From assembly GCA_029945375.1 (NCBI GenBank), contig CM057068.1, positions 558,001 to 622,000 on the forward strand: a DNA stretch of 64,000 nt, read 5' to 3'. A model generated the notes under the pieces. It saw only the letters and a program-made list of their open reading frames with translations. It was not told the DNA's origin and made no database searches. Both the position numbers and the translations under genes were made by a program. The DNA is from Agaricus subrufescens. Its lineage: Eukaryota > Basidiomycota > Agaricomycetes > Agaricales > Agaricaceae. Every line of letters begins with the position of its first letter. Positions within the stretch are counted from its first letter, which is position 1. This document shows, piece after piece, positions 1-11,731 of the stretch.

Positions 1-183
1 AAATACGAAAGAAAGCCGCTTTACCTTGCCGTTGCGTATGCCGTCACACGAGGTAGGGACTTTGCTTTCTTCTTGGTAAGTCTTAGTGCGTCCCTCCTCG
101 CAGTTCCATCTGGTATGAGCGAAAGTTGATTGTATATCTGATGTCAGCAGGCCATTCATACTGTCTGTCAGTTCCATTTATTG

Positions 184-1014
184 TCACCCAAGAAATTCAC
201 ACACCTCAACTTCTGCATCCTCTCGTTCATTGTCCTCGCTACTGATATCGCCGTCCTCGCTCTCTCCTCCAGAAGCCGCTGCACCGTCCCGGGTTGTTTG
301 AGACTCGTTGAGCACTGGGCTCTTGACCGGAACAAGTTCTGGTTGTTCTGGTAGGACTTTGAGCTTTCCAGCAACCTTGGTCGAGCGGTTTGCTCCTCTA
401 GGCTTGTTATCCGATGTCGATTCAGATTGTCGAGGGCCCGGCGCGTTGTGCATGGTTCGGACGCAGTATAGCTGCAGGCACCAAAACCGGCCGTAGTTAG
501 TAGTAGCACCACACCGCTGACGTAATTGCATCTATACTCGTTGCAAAAGACTTGACCCGGACCTCCCGCCTTTACTCCTTTAAAACCACCCAAGTGGTAT
601 AATCTTGATTGCATTGTGGGAGATAGTTTATCGAAATTTCCACAGCCGAACTTGCGCTGGACGTACCCCACGCCATCCTGTGGACCTATGGAAACGGCTA
701 TGATGGCACTGGCAGTTGAATTTATTCCAGTAGGGAAACAACAAACTATCAAAATCACAATCGCCACCGCATGTGCTCATGTTTCCAGGTCGTGGAACAA
801 GCCGATAGGAAACGCAATCCTTCTTCAGGTTCTTTTGGAAAGATTTGTCTGCGAATAAGTTCTCTGTAGACTTCCTGCATGAATTATCACATTGTACATC
901 AGGACATTTGCTGATGTTACCTGTGGCATACATTTGCACCGCTAAATTGGCGCAAGACCGGAAGCAGTTGGCCCTGTCAGGTTTACACCCTATCGTGAAT
1001 TCTCCGAAACGACA
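184..1014 (-). CDS. Cysteine-rich protein of unknown function, 5' end not resolved
   Basis: Three blocks on the minus strand join in frame: 1014-747, 685-522 and 471-184. The second intron (521-472, 50 nt) has a perfect CTAAC branch site and a CAG acceptor; the first (746-686, 61 nt) starts GTTTGT. The most upstream block begins right after a plausible CAG acceptor and has no ATG, so at least one earlier exon is missing. The product has about a dozen cysteines in its first two blocks, several paired (CPDVQCDNSC, CGGDC, CNEYRC), and an acidic Ser/Glu/Asp-rich C-terminus ending ...EVCEFLG. The cysteine spacing loosely recalls a zinc-binding CXC or pre-SET region, but no SET-domain motifs are visible, so I do not assign a function. 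Confidence is fair that it is coding and low for any role. Confidence 0.42.
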
Positions 1015-1029
1015 CTGGAACGACAGCAA

Positions 1030-3721
1030 ATGTCAGAGCTGATATGTTTGGAATGCCCAGTCAAGGGAATCAGGGGAAACATGGGTTTTTGCGTTGATGT
1101 CCCTCACTCAAATACTCACACGTGAAAATACGTGTAAAAGTGAAACGCGAAATCGGGAATCAAGAATCCCCAACAGCTTCTCCAGGACACCTTCATTCAC
1201 GCAGGACACCAGCAACACCGGCTGCCTGGGTATGTTCCATAAACCTAGAAACATCATGGGGAGTTTGTCCTTGGAGTTCCCAGGAAGACTATTACTGGAT
1301 CGATGGGAATTTTCCGAAAATCTGATACCGCGGAAGAGGGAAGTTTCTGAGAACCAAGATATTAACGCATATCTGGGACCAAGGCACGCCGAGGGAACAA
1401 GGTTCAAACCATAATACTCATAATAAGTAAGTCCTCTCCCTAGCAGCGGTCGTTCCCTCAAAAGTGACGTTCGCGGACTCCAATGTCATTTCGCCCTGTC
1501 ACTCATACGTTTCCTTCCCTTGCTGCCTTCTGGAATTGGACCGATATGGAAGTCGCTCCCGGCAGCATTTTAGTCGCTCGCCGCCGGCTCTGGTTCCCGA
1601 ATTGCCTCGGTCCTAGAATTACAAAAGAATGGCTAGATCAATCGGCGACAGGGAGACCGTAAGGCTTGTGCAATTCGGACCGAATTACGGTATAACACAT
1701 CAGGAATGCTCGTAAATCAGGAAGCCGATCGAACTATGTACACAAGATGGAAACAGGTTGCATCGAAGTTGTATCGTTGGCCTAGGCTCTCAGGTTTGAT
1801 TCTATATATCACGCTCACATATTTCTAAGAAAAGAGGCAGTATGTTTGAATCACAACGGTATCAACCTAAAAACAAGATTGAAAACGAACACTGTTTATG
1901 TGATGGGCACACACGGCGCGAAAGTTCTTGGCACAGGGCGGGAAATGTGGCGAGACGTAAGGTATTCACACAATATTAATGATTGTTACAACACATCCTG
2001 AGAATAGAGATCCACCACGTTTTCTCTCAGGTAAATGTCGGAACCCAATATATAGCAGTATAGAGTACCCTATAAAAATTACATGTATACAACTACTACA
2101 TTTAACCCATTGATACCAATTGAGATTCAAAGAAGCGATAAATTAGTTGCAGGTACGCAATCTAATAGTAGGAGAGATAAATAAGATGTACTAAAATAAA
2201 CAAAGTCAACACCCTTGATATTTTTGAGTAACCAAGTTGCTCCCATTGATTGAAAGAATTCTATTCAGACTACGAACTCTGATAACAAACTACCTTGAAC
2301 AAACACAAATGGGGAGAATATGTCATTTTTTGACCTATAGAATGGGCGCGCAGACTCCCGTCGTTTCCGACAACCTCGGTATGTGATTTTGCCTTCCTCC
2401 CGTCGTCCCGAGTGAATTTGCGCTAAAGTGACAGAGGTCACACTAGCATTCTCTCACATAAGCCTGGCACACGGCGCTGTTCAAGAGGCGTTATCGTCGA
2501 ATCACTACCTCACTATATCTACTCGTTCCGGTATGTGACGAGCGCATAAAGAATACTGCGTGCATAAAACAAATCCCGCTGCGCGCCAGATGTAGCCTGC
2601 TCGCGACATAGCTTGGTAAAGAAACGCCATAATAGTGAGTCAACGTGATAGTTGGGGATTTGAGGTGCGTTTGGGTAGTTGATTTATGATAAACTGTATT
2701 TCCTTGGTACACCAATTAGTCGGCTTGCCCCACTTCGTAAGCAAAAATAACAGGGTTCTTTAAGTATAGACCGCGGACAACGTGTAGCTTTTTTTGCCCC
2801 TGTCCGCAATGAACAATATCGAGTTTCATACTTCCTTGGAAGTAATTAAGAGGGGAAGCGTAGCTTCATTTGAATTGACCCATGATGCACGACGGATAAA
2901 ATCACATCCATTCTAAAAAAGATTTTCTGTAATTAGGGAGTACGACTCATACTCGATTGGAAGCCCACGATACCCGCCAACTGGGGGAAGCTAAATTAAA
3001 GATAATGATATCACGATATATTTGTGGGTAACTATTCGATGTAGGAATAGTGCAAAAGATTAGGCCTTTAGGAAGGTAGAAGGTCTGATGACTGAGTCCT
3101 GAACTGAAGTCACCAGACGAATTCAATTTGAAGCCTTTAAAGTTCTATTTTTCTCACTGACGATAAGCAATTCTGGGACATCAAACATTCTAGACAACAT
3201 CTGTCTAGTGTTCAGGTGGATTAATCTTCCCATTTATTATTACATGAGAGCTTTCGGCCCAAAAATAAGAATTATTCACGAGAGCTCAAGAAGCGAACCA
3301 GTTTGTGTGTGATATATCTCCGTCGATCTGAGCCCTGATCATCGGCATCATTATTAGAGCTAGTGGTTCCACCGTCGACACCAAAAGTCAGCTGTGGAAA
3401 CAGCACGAGGGGTCAAGGACCAGAAAAGGAGCATCCATATATGTGTTCACAGCTGCACTGTCACCTTTACGAGTACAATGGAATGGATATTCCGATCATC
3501 GTCCAATGAGTCGGAACGACGAGAATCTATGTTGCGCGTAATCTGTGTTATAGGTACATGCAGGCTGTGGACAGTGTGGAAACAGGCTCAAGTAGCTGTA
3601 AGCAATAGGATACGGACCAAAGTCTATGTGCGAACGATCTAAGATAAAGGGCGATAAACCAATAACGTTCCCGTCGTTACTAGATGTATTGTCCAAAGGA
3701 GTAACATAATTTAGAGAATAT
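1030..3721. other. Gene-poor stretch
   Basis: No convincing coding frame or spliced model is seen here. The open frames are short, start mostly with non-ATG codons, or overlap each other on both strands. From about 1.8 to 2.3 kb the sequence is visibly AT-rich. The last few hundred bases would serve as the 3' flank of the WOPR gene that follows. Decayed transposon sequence is possible but was not recognised. Confidence 0.5.
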
Positions 3722-4928
3722 TCAAGAAGCGAAACGACGCAGCAGTTGTTCATCATTCGGATCCCTCCGAGGAGCGGACACGTTTTGTAGGTATTCAAGG
3801 GGCACAAGGTGTCCTGTCGGATGTCCACCATTATGGATTAATGGCGATGAAGTTGTGCTTGAATGACTCGAGGGACTGGGTGAAGAATGTTGACGGGTAG
3901 GGGCATGCGGTGGATGAGAATTCGGAGACCCAAGAGGATAGCTGTATAAAGGAGGTGTGGTAGGTTGCGGAGCACCCTCGCTTGGCTGAACATTGCCGCC
4001 TTGTGCTCGGCTATCTCGCCTTGTCTTTCCAACGCGCGCACTCTTGAACCATCCCTCAGGTACCGTTACATCTCCAACGCCGTGGATTTCATCGACCGTT
4101 CGTAGCTCGTCCAGCTTATTTTGACTAAAATATGCAGCTATGCCTTATTAGAATGGAGAATGATGGGCATTATGGTGTACGTACTCAGATGCCATTTTCT
4201 GACAATGCCTCGAGGCCGATCTGCTGGTAGAGAAACATGTACACTGTAGGTCTGTTTAATCAATCGCTCAGATTCCGGAGCGATCCTGGAATCCAGAGTA
4301 TAGGGTCTGTTCAGTGGACGTGCGGCTGGGGGTCTTCAAATAGGCGAATCGAATGGATATCAAAAGTAAATCGGGTAAAATAGAACGCGACTAACCTCAT
4401 CATCTGTGCCCATGGGGTTACAGGGTTGATTCCATCATCATTGAGGTCTGCCTCTTTCTGATGGTAAAATAAGAATTCCTATCACCTAATTTCAATATCA
4501 CATTGCTGTTTGCATGATCAATGAGCCTTACGTCTCTCACACCTAGATAAAATCCAGATAAGCAACGGCCGACTGCGGGGCAGGAACTCACTACTTACGA
4601 CTAGGACCCCAACCCATGCCATCCGTCCTTCGGTTCATCAGCAAGGCTCAACCGAGGACATCACTCACTTACCACCGCTCCATGCCAAGACCTGTGGGCT
4701 CCGTGTTGGCACCACGTTCTTCCCTTGAGTATTGTCGGTCGATTAACAAGGCCACATCATGAGGGTGACTGACCACACGTATACGTTTCCAGGAATGATA
4801 GCTCGTCTCTCTTCAGCATCTAAGCGCCTGGTAATGAGAGGTAATCGATTTGTAGCAACACCATTGAAAAGTTGAAGTGCATCGCGAGTCGAGCGTATGC
4901 GGACGTTTTGGAGAGTTGGGCGTTGCAT
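3722..4928 (-). CDS. Gti1/Pac2 (WOPR-domain) transcription factor
   Basis: WOPR proteins are fungal DNA-binding regulators related to Gti1 and Pac2 of fission yeast, Wor1 of Candida and Ryp1 of Histoplasma, which control morphogenesis or mating. Seven exons join in frame: 4928-4774, 4723-4673, 4627-4599, 4542-4532, 4478-4396, 4333-4185 and 4137-3722, giving 297 residues. The N-terminal half of the WOPR domain starts at residue 1 (NVRIRSTRDALQLF, RRLDAEERRAIIPGNVYVW) and continues into GMGWGPSRVRDEFLFY. The second half holds LIKQTYSVHV and RKWHLTAYFSQ. A Pro/Ser/His-rich tail follows. The start was chosen because family members begin just before the first conserved block; the frame extends upstream without a matching motif. 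The fourth exon is only 11 nt. Family assignment is firm; the target genes are unknown. Confidence 0.93.
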
Positions 4929-5376
4929 GGTACAGGGAGCGAAGTAGGACAGCCGAAGAGGGGGTGAGTAGCGTCGAAGCAAATTCGACTGGACCTATAT
5001 AAATATCCTGACCGAGGAACAGTACTACAAACCAGGAAATTATTTTTGTTATTAATAATAATGGATGGAGCCACATGCATAACCTTGATTATCCAGGGAC
5101 TGGAACGTAAGAAGTTTGCACACTGTTCGCACGTTAGTTACGGGTATTGGCTGCCCAGATGCGAGTGGTTTGCAAACGGAACAAACAAGTCCAGGAGTAG
5201 TCCATATTAGTCCGTACCTGAGAGAGCTGACTCGTATCGAGATACCCATCGACTTTAACTTTAAAACCGTCTCATGATCCTGACTTTATCTGAGATCAAG
5301 GATCTCCATGAAAACCCGATCCGTAGTGTAATTGAACCGTAAACGCAAACATCAAATCAGCTGATTTCGACAACGT
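4929..5376. promoter_or_regulatory. Upstream region of the WOPR gene
   Basis: This is the interval between the WOPR start codon and the next minus-strand open frame. Only short, overlapping, poorly supported frames occur. It presumably holds the WOPR promoter and 5' leader. No specific binding site was identified. Confidence 0.35.
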
Positions 5377-5880
5377 CTAATCAACGAGATCTTCAATATA
5401 ACAACCATTGACAGAGCCAGAGACTAGGCCAGTGCCATACCAACATCCCCATTGGTTTACGACATGTACTTGCAACGCAAACGGATCTGCACGAGGCACT
5501 GTTGAATTGTCAAGCTTGAAACATTTGCCGAGTTGACAAAATAATTGACTCTCATCCGTGTTGAGGTCAGCGCCTGTGACGAACGGCTTCAAATAGCATG
5601 AGATGTTCCAAGCCAACGTGTCGATGGGAGGCTGCGAACGAGAGCGGAGTGCTGCCGAAATTTTTGCATAGAAGCAATCAGGGTAAATTTGGTCTGATTT
5701 GGTCGCATGTATACTCCCAGGGTCATTCGCGGATCCTTCCGCTGAGAAAATTGTAGGACGTGGTCGGGATTCATACGTCGCTTTTTCCCGTGGGCGGTCA
5801 AAGCTGCAAGGGCAAGCCCTCTGATAATGGTTCAGCCGCAGAGAAGCTGCGAAAAGAAGTTCCCCGTAGATCTTCCGCGC
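5377..5880 (-). CDS. Unassigned 167-codon open frame without an ATG
   Basis: The minus strand is open from just after a TAG (5883-5881) to a TAG at 5379-5377, about 167 sense codons with no ATG, which is long for chance. The translation looks protein-like, with PPIDTLAWNISCYLKPFV, FCQLGKCFKLDNS and NQWGCWYGTGLVSG, and five cysteines in its last 90 residues. Because no ATG is present, it would have to be an internal or terminal exon, but no convincing upstream exon was found. A second frame (5801-5589) is also open across part of it, so an intron could switch frames near 5635. I do not recognise the family, and chance openness remains possible. Confidence 0.3.
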   Translation of the reverse strand, partial: ARKIYGELLFAASLRLNHYQRACPCSFDRPREKATYESRPRPTIFSAEGSANDPGSIHATKSDQIYPDCFYAKISAALRSRSQPPIDTLAWNISCYLKPFVTGADLNTDESQLFCQLGKCFKLDNSTVPRADPFALQVHVVNQWGCWYGTGLVSGSVNGCYIEDLVD

Positions 5881-6519
5881 CTACATACCTCCATGGTCCC
5901 GCCTTGCATAATCTCCCGATGAAATAGTGCTGTGAAAAAATTGAAACGGGTCGGTTGCTTTATGGCCAATGTCGTGGGCAGGCGGAAGACTGTCTAAAAA
6001 TTTGATCGAAGCAGATGATAGTACCGACGGTCCGGCTGTCAACTATCCCGCCGATCCAGAAACTGAAGTGATGAAGGGACAAGCCAGCGGCAAACTAAAC
6101 TATTTACGCAATGAAACTTGTTGTCGCCATGAAGAATTTGATGCATCGGACACGCAACAGTTGTCGGGTGACTTCATCGTGGGGAGGATATGACTAAGAT
6201 CAATGTTACAGGTGAGCGGCGATTGACATTTGGCAAGGGGTATAAAAAGCAATATACACAAAACGTGGATAGCTCGGGCTTTTGATCAAATCTCCGAGAG
6301 GCATCCTTCCGAGAGTGCCTATCTGAGTAAACTCCGTAGGATCGGTGAATGATTATCATTCCGAAAAGGCCGCCTCCACCGCCATCATCTCAAAAGCTGG
6401 TAGGGTCCCAGGTTGCAACAGAGCATCTTCGACAGTTCCTTAGATGCTGAAGCGAACGTAAAGGTTGAAACAGTTAGATAGCAACCCGTATCTCCTTAGG
6501 AGCGGCGTTAGTTTCATGA
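5881..6519. other. Interval between unassigned frame and DNAJC11-like gene
   Basis: A 74-codon ATG-started frame lies on the plus strand (5969-6193), hydrophilic and acidic with one CC pair. It has no family resemblance and no neighbouring exon, so it is not called as a gene. The rest would be the 3' flank of the DNAJC11-like gene. Confidence 0.35.
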
Positions 6520-8860
6520 TCATTGGCCATCAACCCGGTGTTCTGCAGACGATCAGAAACAGCTCAACGACTATAACCCTGAACTAACCTAGGAGTGGTA
6601 ATACGGTAGGCTGGTAATCGGGAATTTCAGCGTAGTGCATCTGTTCGCGAAACAGGTAACGAATCCGAAGGACCTTTGATACAAGTGGTGCAGGGTCAAA
6701 AAATCCTTGGATATTCAGCTACCAGGTGATCAGTCCTTCGGCTTCGAAAGAGGGGATAAAAATACCTTGGCTTCTTCACCACTAGGTATGTAGAGTTGTG
6801 AGTTTCGAATAAGGGACTGGATTGGCACTGTCACATCTAAAGTCAAGTCGGGAGCACCCTCTTCTTTTTCTCTGCCTCCATAGCTAGCCTGAATGATAAC
6901 CAACCCTGCAAAATCAATTCAGTTAGGCACATCTTAATCCCACTATCTGTCTCGGACCTTGCTTGGATTTCTCCGCTTGGTCGTGTTTTCTGGCGAGGTC
7001 TTTCAACAAGCCTTCCACGGCATTTCTCTCCCGTCGTTCGTCTGATTCGTCCAATGCCCGTCGGACAGCACGAAGATGCCTAATACAGAGATAAGGAAGT
7101 AAACAAGCTGACTAGCTCACCACTACTTACGCAATTTTCTTGCTCCTGCGGCGAGGCAGGACCACGAATCGATATATCAACAAGCCGGCCGCAGCAGGTA
7201 AAACGGTGGTGCAGAGGGTCAAGATAACATTGGCCTCGACAGATAAGTAGATAGGGAGGGAGATCCGTTGATCTAAGCGAGTCACCCTGATGGCGGGCTG
7301 ATCAGTACAAGGCTTATTTTGTTCATATGCGATCACGTACTCAAGGGCGAAAAATATACCAGGAGGACCTATTGTTGTAGTGGTACTTATCTCGCTAGAA
7401 GCCGAGGGAATTGACCAAACTGCGGATAAAAACCACTTTACTCCCGAAAATCCCATCGTGATTCCCGTTTTAAGCGTTGTCCCTAATTCGAGCAAGTTTA
7501 CGCCGCACTCGCATACGAGACTGGGGTCCCTTTGCTCCATGTTGAGGCCATAGGACGTGAAGGTGGAGCCTAATTCTAAGCCGGATATTGAGGCTGATGG
7601 TGCAGTGAAATCTTCTTCAGTGTATCTTGCATTGCGATATTCGGGACCAAAAGGATTGATGGATGTCAAATGGAGATAGACATGTGGATAGCGCCCGACG
7701 TGGATATTAACTGAAGCTTGTTTATTTTTCCGCCTGAACAAGTTCCGAGTCAACTGGATGTTCAGTGCTGGGGTGACAAGCAATGGGGCGCCTAATGCTC
7801 CATAAGCCTTGACGATCACTGAGTTGCAGTCATCTTGGTAGCAGGTTTCTAAATTCGTTTGAAACGGGAACCCGAAATGAATTAGAGCCTTTCATGATGA
7901 GCTCAGAACAGCTAATAACGACCAGCAAACCACTCACTGACGTCGAGAACCGCGGAGAAAATTGATGTCGTATTGTCCCACTTAGGTCGAGGCGACGCGC
8001 ACGATCTTTTGCTTGTGCTCCAAAGCGAATCGTCGTTTTATCGTTGATCTTTTTCTACTTTGGTTGAGTAATTGCACAAATTTTCAAATCTAGATCCCAA
8101 CCTTAATATCGTGTCGTAGTGTGTAATCACTAAACCTGACTCCAGTGACACGATCCCATATTGAACCGTGCCAGCCTAAATTCCGAAAACATGATGTAGC
8201 ATCCACAACGCACTCGAGAGTACCCTTGGGAAGGAGGACATTGCTTTGTCGATGTCGTAAAAGTTCACCTTTCATTCGTGATAGGTGGTCTTGAACCTGC
8301 CAAAGGTTAGGTTCATATGAAGGAAGAGAGCTGTGACACACCTCTTCCATCGTCTTCGATCGCAACGTTTCCGGCCATCTCAAGGCCAGGCCTGCATCGC
8401 CTAGATGCCAAAGGTTAAGTCAAACATCATTACCTCTGAAACGCGAATAGTACCGAGCTGGTCATACACCTCACTACTTTAAGATAAGATTCTGTTGAAT
8501 ATCACATTGGGGGAGCAACGCGTACCGAAGGAATGGGTCGGACAAAACTATCCACGAGTAGTCAGTGATACACACATTAACACAGCAAATACCAAACGGC
8601 AACCTTGGTAAGCCTTTTGTATTTCAAGGAAATTTCGCGCAGCAACCTCCTTCGCCTGTGGGTCTTGCTGCTTGTCGGGGTGAAACACGAGAGAAAGAGT
8701 GCGATACCGTTCGTGTACTTCGGTCTGAGATGCACCTTTGCTGAGGTTCAGGATATGGCTGTGGAAGAGATGAGGCTCTGGTCGACAGCCGGTATAGCTT
8801 AAGAACTGACTATAGATAATTATCGCCATGGTCGTTCGCGACTGAAGCAGGAGAGCCCAT
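6520..8860 (-). CDS. DNAJC11-like mitochondrial J-domain protein
   Basis: Members of this family sit at the mitochondrial outer membrane and associate with the MICOS/MIB complexes that shape cristae. The model starts at the ATG at 8860. Exon 1 (8860-8811) and exon 2 (8758-8604) give NYLYHILNLSKGAS and a J domain with the HPD motif (LVFHPDKQQDP), then VLSDPFLREVYDQLGDAGLALRWP. The next blocks carry LPKGTLECVVDATSCF, the equivalent of the family's NPKG...VGVDAT segment. A beta-barrel-like middle follows (7819-7127), then a hydrophobic helix (LTLCTTVLPAAAGLLIYRFVV), a charged coiled segment, and the DUF3395 domain (GLVIIQASYG, LDVTVPIQSLI, IQGFFDPAP, LRIRYLFRE). Splicing the last intron gives an ending HRVDGQ resembling the animal HRID ending. 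At least nine introns are needed; the one near 7.9 kb is the least certain. Confidence 0.88.
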
Positions 8861-9299
8861 CTGAGCTCGACATACACCGGTTGCAAATGCAGTCATCTCA
8901 CTAACTTAGAACACGACGTGACATTCACGTGATTTCATTCCCCCGAACTAAGTCCGGAGCAAACCTGCTTCAGGATCAGTCAAGAACTTCAGTATATGGG
9001 GGAACTCGGAAGGTGGGGAAATGATAGAGCGGCTGAACTGCCTGATGGTTCCAACAGAAGAAAATAAAATGTAGCAGCCGTTTCACGGAGCGGATCCTAC
9101 CAGGTAAGTGGATCTATGTTCAAAAAGTACCAGCAGAGCATCTATATCAGAATTAAATACTTCTAGGTCCGAAAAATTTGCTTGTACCCTCCCATGCCTT
9201 TAGGGCCATATCCCAGATTTTCACCGAGCCAGTTCCCATACTGGAATGGGCGATACTTCGGCTCAGTCATCTGGATTGATCAATCCACAACAATTCCAC
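8861..9299. other. Intergenic interval
   Basis: This separates the start of the DNAJC11-like gene from the stop codon of the MutY gene. No coding frame has support. It contains the DNAJC11-like promoter and the MutY 3' flank. Confidence 0.4.
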
Positions 9300-11257
9300 T
9301 CACGTTGCATTCTTTACTTCATCGAGTGAAATCCATGCTCCATTCTCGAAGGTGGTCAAAATTCCCTCACCAGTGCTTCGTTTCGCCTGTCGTCTAAATT
9401 TTTTACCAGTCGGTTGGGTCAACGTGAAATCACGATTAAGTTTGGGCGGCGTGCTACCTCCTGTCAGAAGCACCCACACCACCCTGTAAGTTTTCCTTAT
9501 GTGCGAAAAGATATGGGAAACGTCTCCAAGCACGGACAGTATTCTAACTTTAACTTTGTCATCATTTTCACAACTGCTTCCTGAGTGTGAAGGAGAAACA
9601 GGTTCGAAGAATGTTTGCCCAAAAAGTTCGCCAAGAAGTTGGAGTGATTTTGATTTGACGTTCTCCTCCGATATATTTTTGGAAACATCCACGGAACTGG
9701 CAAAATCGAGTAAACCAGCCAAGAGGCCTAGAACCAAAAATTAGACCCTCCTAACGTGAGCTCACGCAATCGGAGCTCACCAGTCTCGGGCCTTCTGACG
9801 ACTAGAAAGAGTCTTTCATCAGAAGTCACGTCGCGACGCCACTCTACTATGCTAACAACGTCTAACTCCTCTCTTGCTTTTTTTCGATCGATCTTCATCG
9901 GGAAAGCAGTAACTGACCATTCTGTTTCCATTGGTTCACAAATTTTACAAGCATCTTCGATGTCTGAGACAGGCTGATATATTGAATGAGGGGCAATCCT
10001 AATGATAAGGACGTAACCCTACACACCATGCTTCCTGATCGAGGAGCAAGAGTATATGCCAAGCACCGTGATCGAAGAGGGCAAATCTCGCAAGACGGGT
10101 TTCGGACTCTGCAGATCGTACTTCCGAGCTCGATTAAGGCCTGATTAATATCACCAGGATGCGGAAGGTCCCCTTCCTCATCTGATCGAACGGAATAAAC
10201 GAAAAAGCTAAGGATGCGTTTCAAGAGTAAAAGCTTTACCTTGCTCCTCGACAATGACCCTTGCTGCACCCCAAAGAAGGTCCAATGTGACTTTAGCCTT
10301 GGGAGGGGAGTGAAGGGCCAGAAGGCGGCTGATCAATCGGTGAACATTTCCATCAAGCTAAACCCATGTGAATACGTTTTTTCGAAAAGACACACACGTC
10401 GCTTACCACCGGAACCCGCTCGCCATAAGCAATGGAGCAAATAGCTCCGGCGCTATATCGGCCGATTCCAGGTATTTTCGCTTGCATTTCCTTTGCATTA
10501 TCTGGAAGCTTGCCATCATAGTCGTTGACAGCTATCTTTGCTCCCTCAAGGAGACGACTGGCTCGGCTATAATAACCTAGCCCTTTCCACAGCGCATTGA
10601 CCTCATCTACATTTGCTTTAGCCTATACTCGGATTAGTCAGTCAGAGACATATTAAAGCATGATGAATGGCGCATACCAATTCTCTCAAAGTGGGAAATC
10701 TATATTCCTATCAGTTCAAGAAAGTTCCATGAAAGAACTTTACCTTTCCATCCAGCGATTATAATAGGGTATAACTGTGATTACTTGAGTTTGTTGCAGC
10801 ATTACTTCCGAAACCCACACCTGATACACAAGGTTAAAATATCCGTGTACACATGATATATACCGGTTACCTCATACGCACGCTGAGAGCGCTGTTCGAG
10901 TGTTTGATAATTTCCGGGGGGTTTACGCCAAGGCATACTCCGTAAGTCATGCACGGTGGCATACCATTCCAGTAGCGCGGAACGTAAGGAGCCAACTGCC
11001 TGGATTGAGTGACGAGATTCAGAATGCGTGGAATCCGTGATCTTTAGAATCCCTGGGTAAGGCTCCTCCTGTCTTTGATCTTCGGTTTTTCTCTTCTTGT
11101 CTACTCTAGGTTGGTTTCGGCACGACCGCTTAAGTCCATTAGACTTCCTGGGCGCGCTCTTCCCACCAGTTGCGTCAGAGTCAGACAAGGAAAGAGCTCC
11201 ATCTTCGCTGTTCCGTTCGGCTTCCGACAGTGTGGGGGAGGAGCGGCGTTTGGGCAT
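9300..11257 (-). CDS. Adenine DNA glycosylase (MutY/MUTYH)
   Basis: The enzyme removes adenine mispaired with 8-oxoguanine during base excision repair. The reading frame starts at the ATG at 11257 with a basic, nuclear-signal-like N-terminus. The glycosylase domain follows across short introns: [17 protein letters not shown], then [11 protein letters not shown] with the catalytic Glu, the helix-hairpin-helix [12 protein letters not shown], and LDGNVHR with the catalytic Asp. The iron-sulfur loop is intact: C-x6-C-x2-C-x5-C in [17 protein letters not shown]. The C-terminal NUDIX-like domain that recognises 8-oxoguanine is encoded from about 9.93 kb to the stop ([17 protein letters not shown]). 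All key residues are present, so the gene looks functional. A possible upstream in-frame extension has only a GTG and is cut by a TAA, so it was not used. Confidence 0.94.
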
Positions 11258-11731
11258 TATGCAAGAGAGCAAGTATTTAAAACGTCGTTTACTCGTTCTC
11301 GGGGTGCTCCTTTGCCGAACGAGGGTGGCGGTTGTCGGTACAAAGAGCAGATCTCGTGAAGAGGTGACAAAGCGCGTCACGTGACCTTCATATTAGCGCG
11401 AATGTCCACGTGATGGTAATATGTTTTCCGCCTTTTAAGCTCCTGATTCTGATCTTCTCTTGTTAATCGGGTGCATTTATCGTAAAGCAAGGCTAGACAT
11501 GAACTCTGCTTTCTATTTCTCAGCGCAAGCTTCTCTCATGTTCTTTCGCCACGGCCCTGTGTTTGTTCTCCCGTAACAAAGGATTCTCAAGTTGCGAATC
11601 TCCTTCCTGTCATGAACGAGGCCATATGGTTCCTTCGGTAAAGTTGACATCTGATGGGCACACCAGAACCGGAAGTTGGTCGTAAAAATGTCACCACTCG
11701 GCCGAACGTTTGTCGAAGAACTGCGCACCTG
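11258..11731. promoter_or_regulatory. Divergent upstream region of MutY
   Basis: No supported gene lies here. Two CACGTG E-box hexamers occur close together just upstream of the MutY start (near 11379 and 11409), a possible site for basic helix-loop-helix factors. Any role is inferred from the motif alone. Confidence 0.3.

Noticed and set aside
1108..1461. A 117-codon minus-strand frame
   Set aside because: It begins at TTG, has no ATG, overlaps an open frame on the other strand and lacks any recognisable family feature.
11258..11380. A longer MutY N-terminus starting at 11380 that looks like a mitochondrial targeting sequence
   Set aside because: The codon at 11380 is GTG, not ATG, and a TAA lies a few codons further upstream in the same frame. 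Dual targeting by this route would need a non-AUG start and has no other support.
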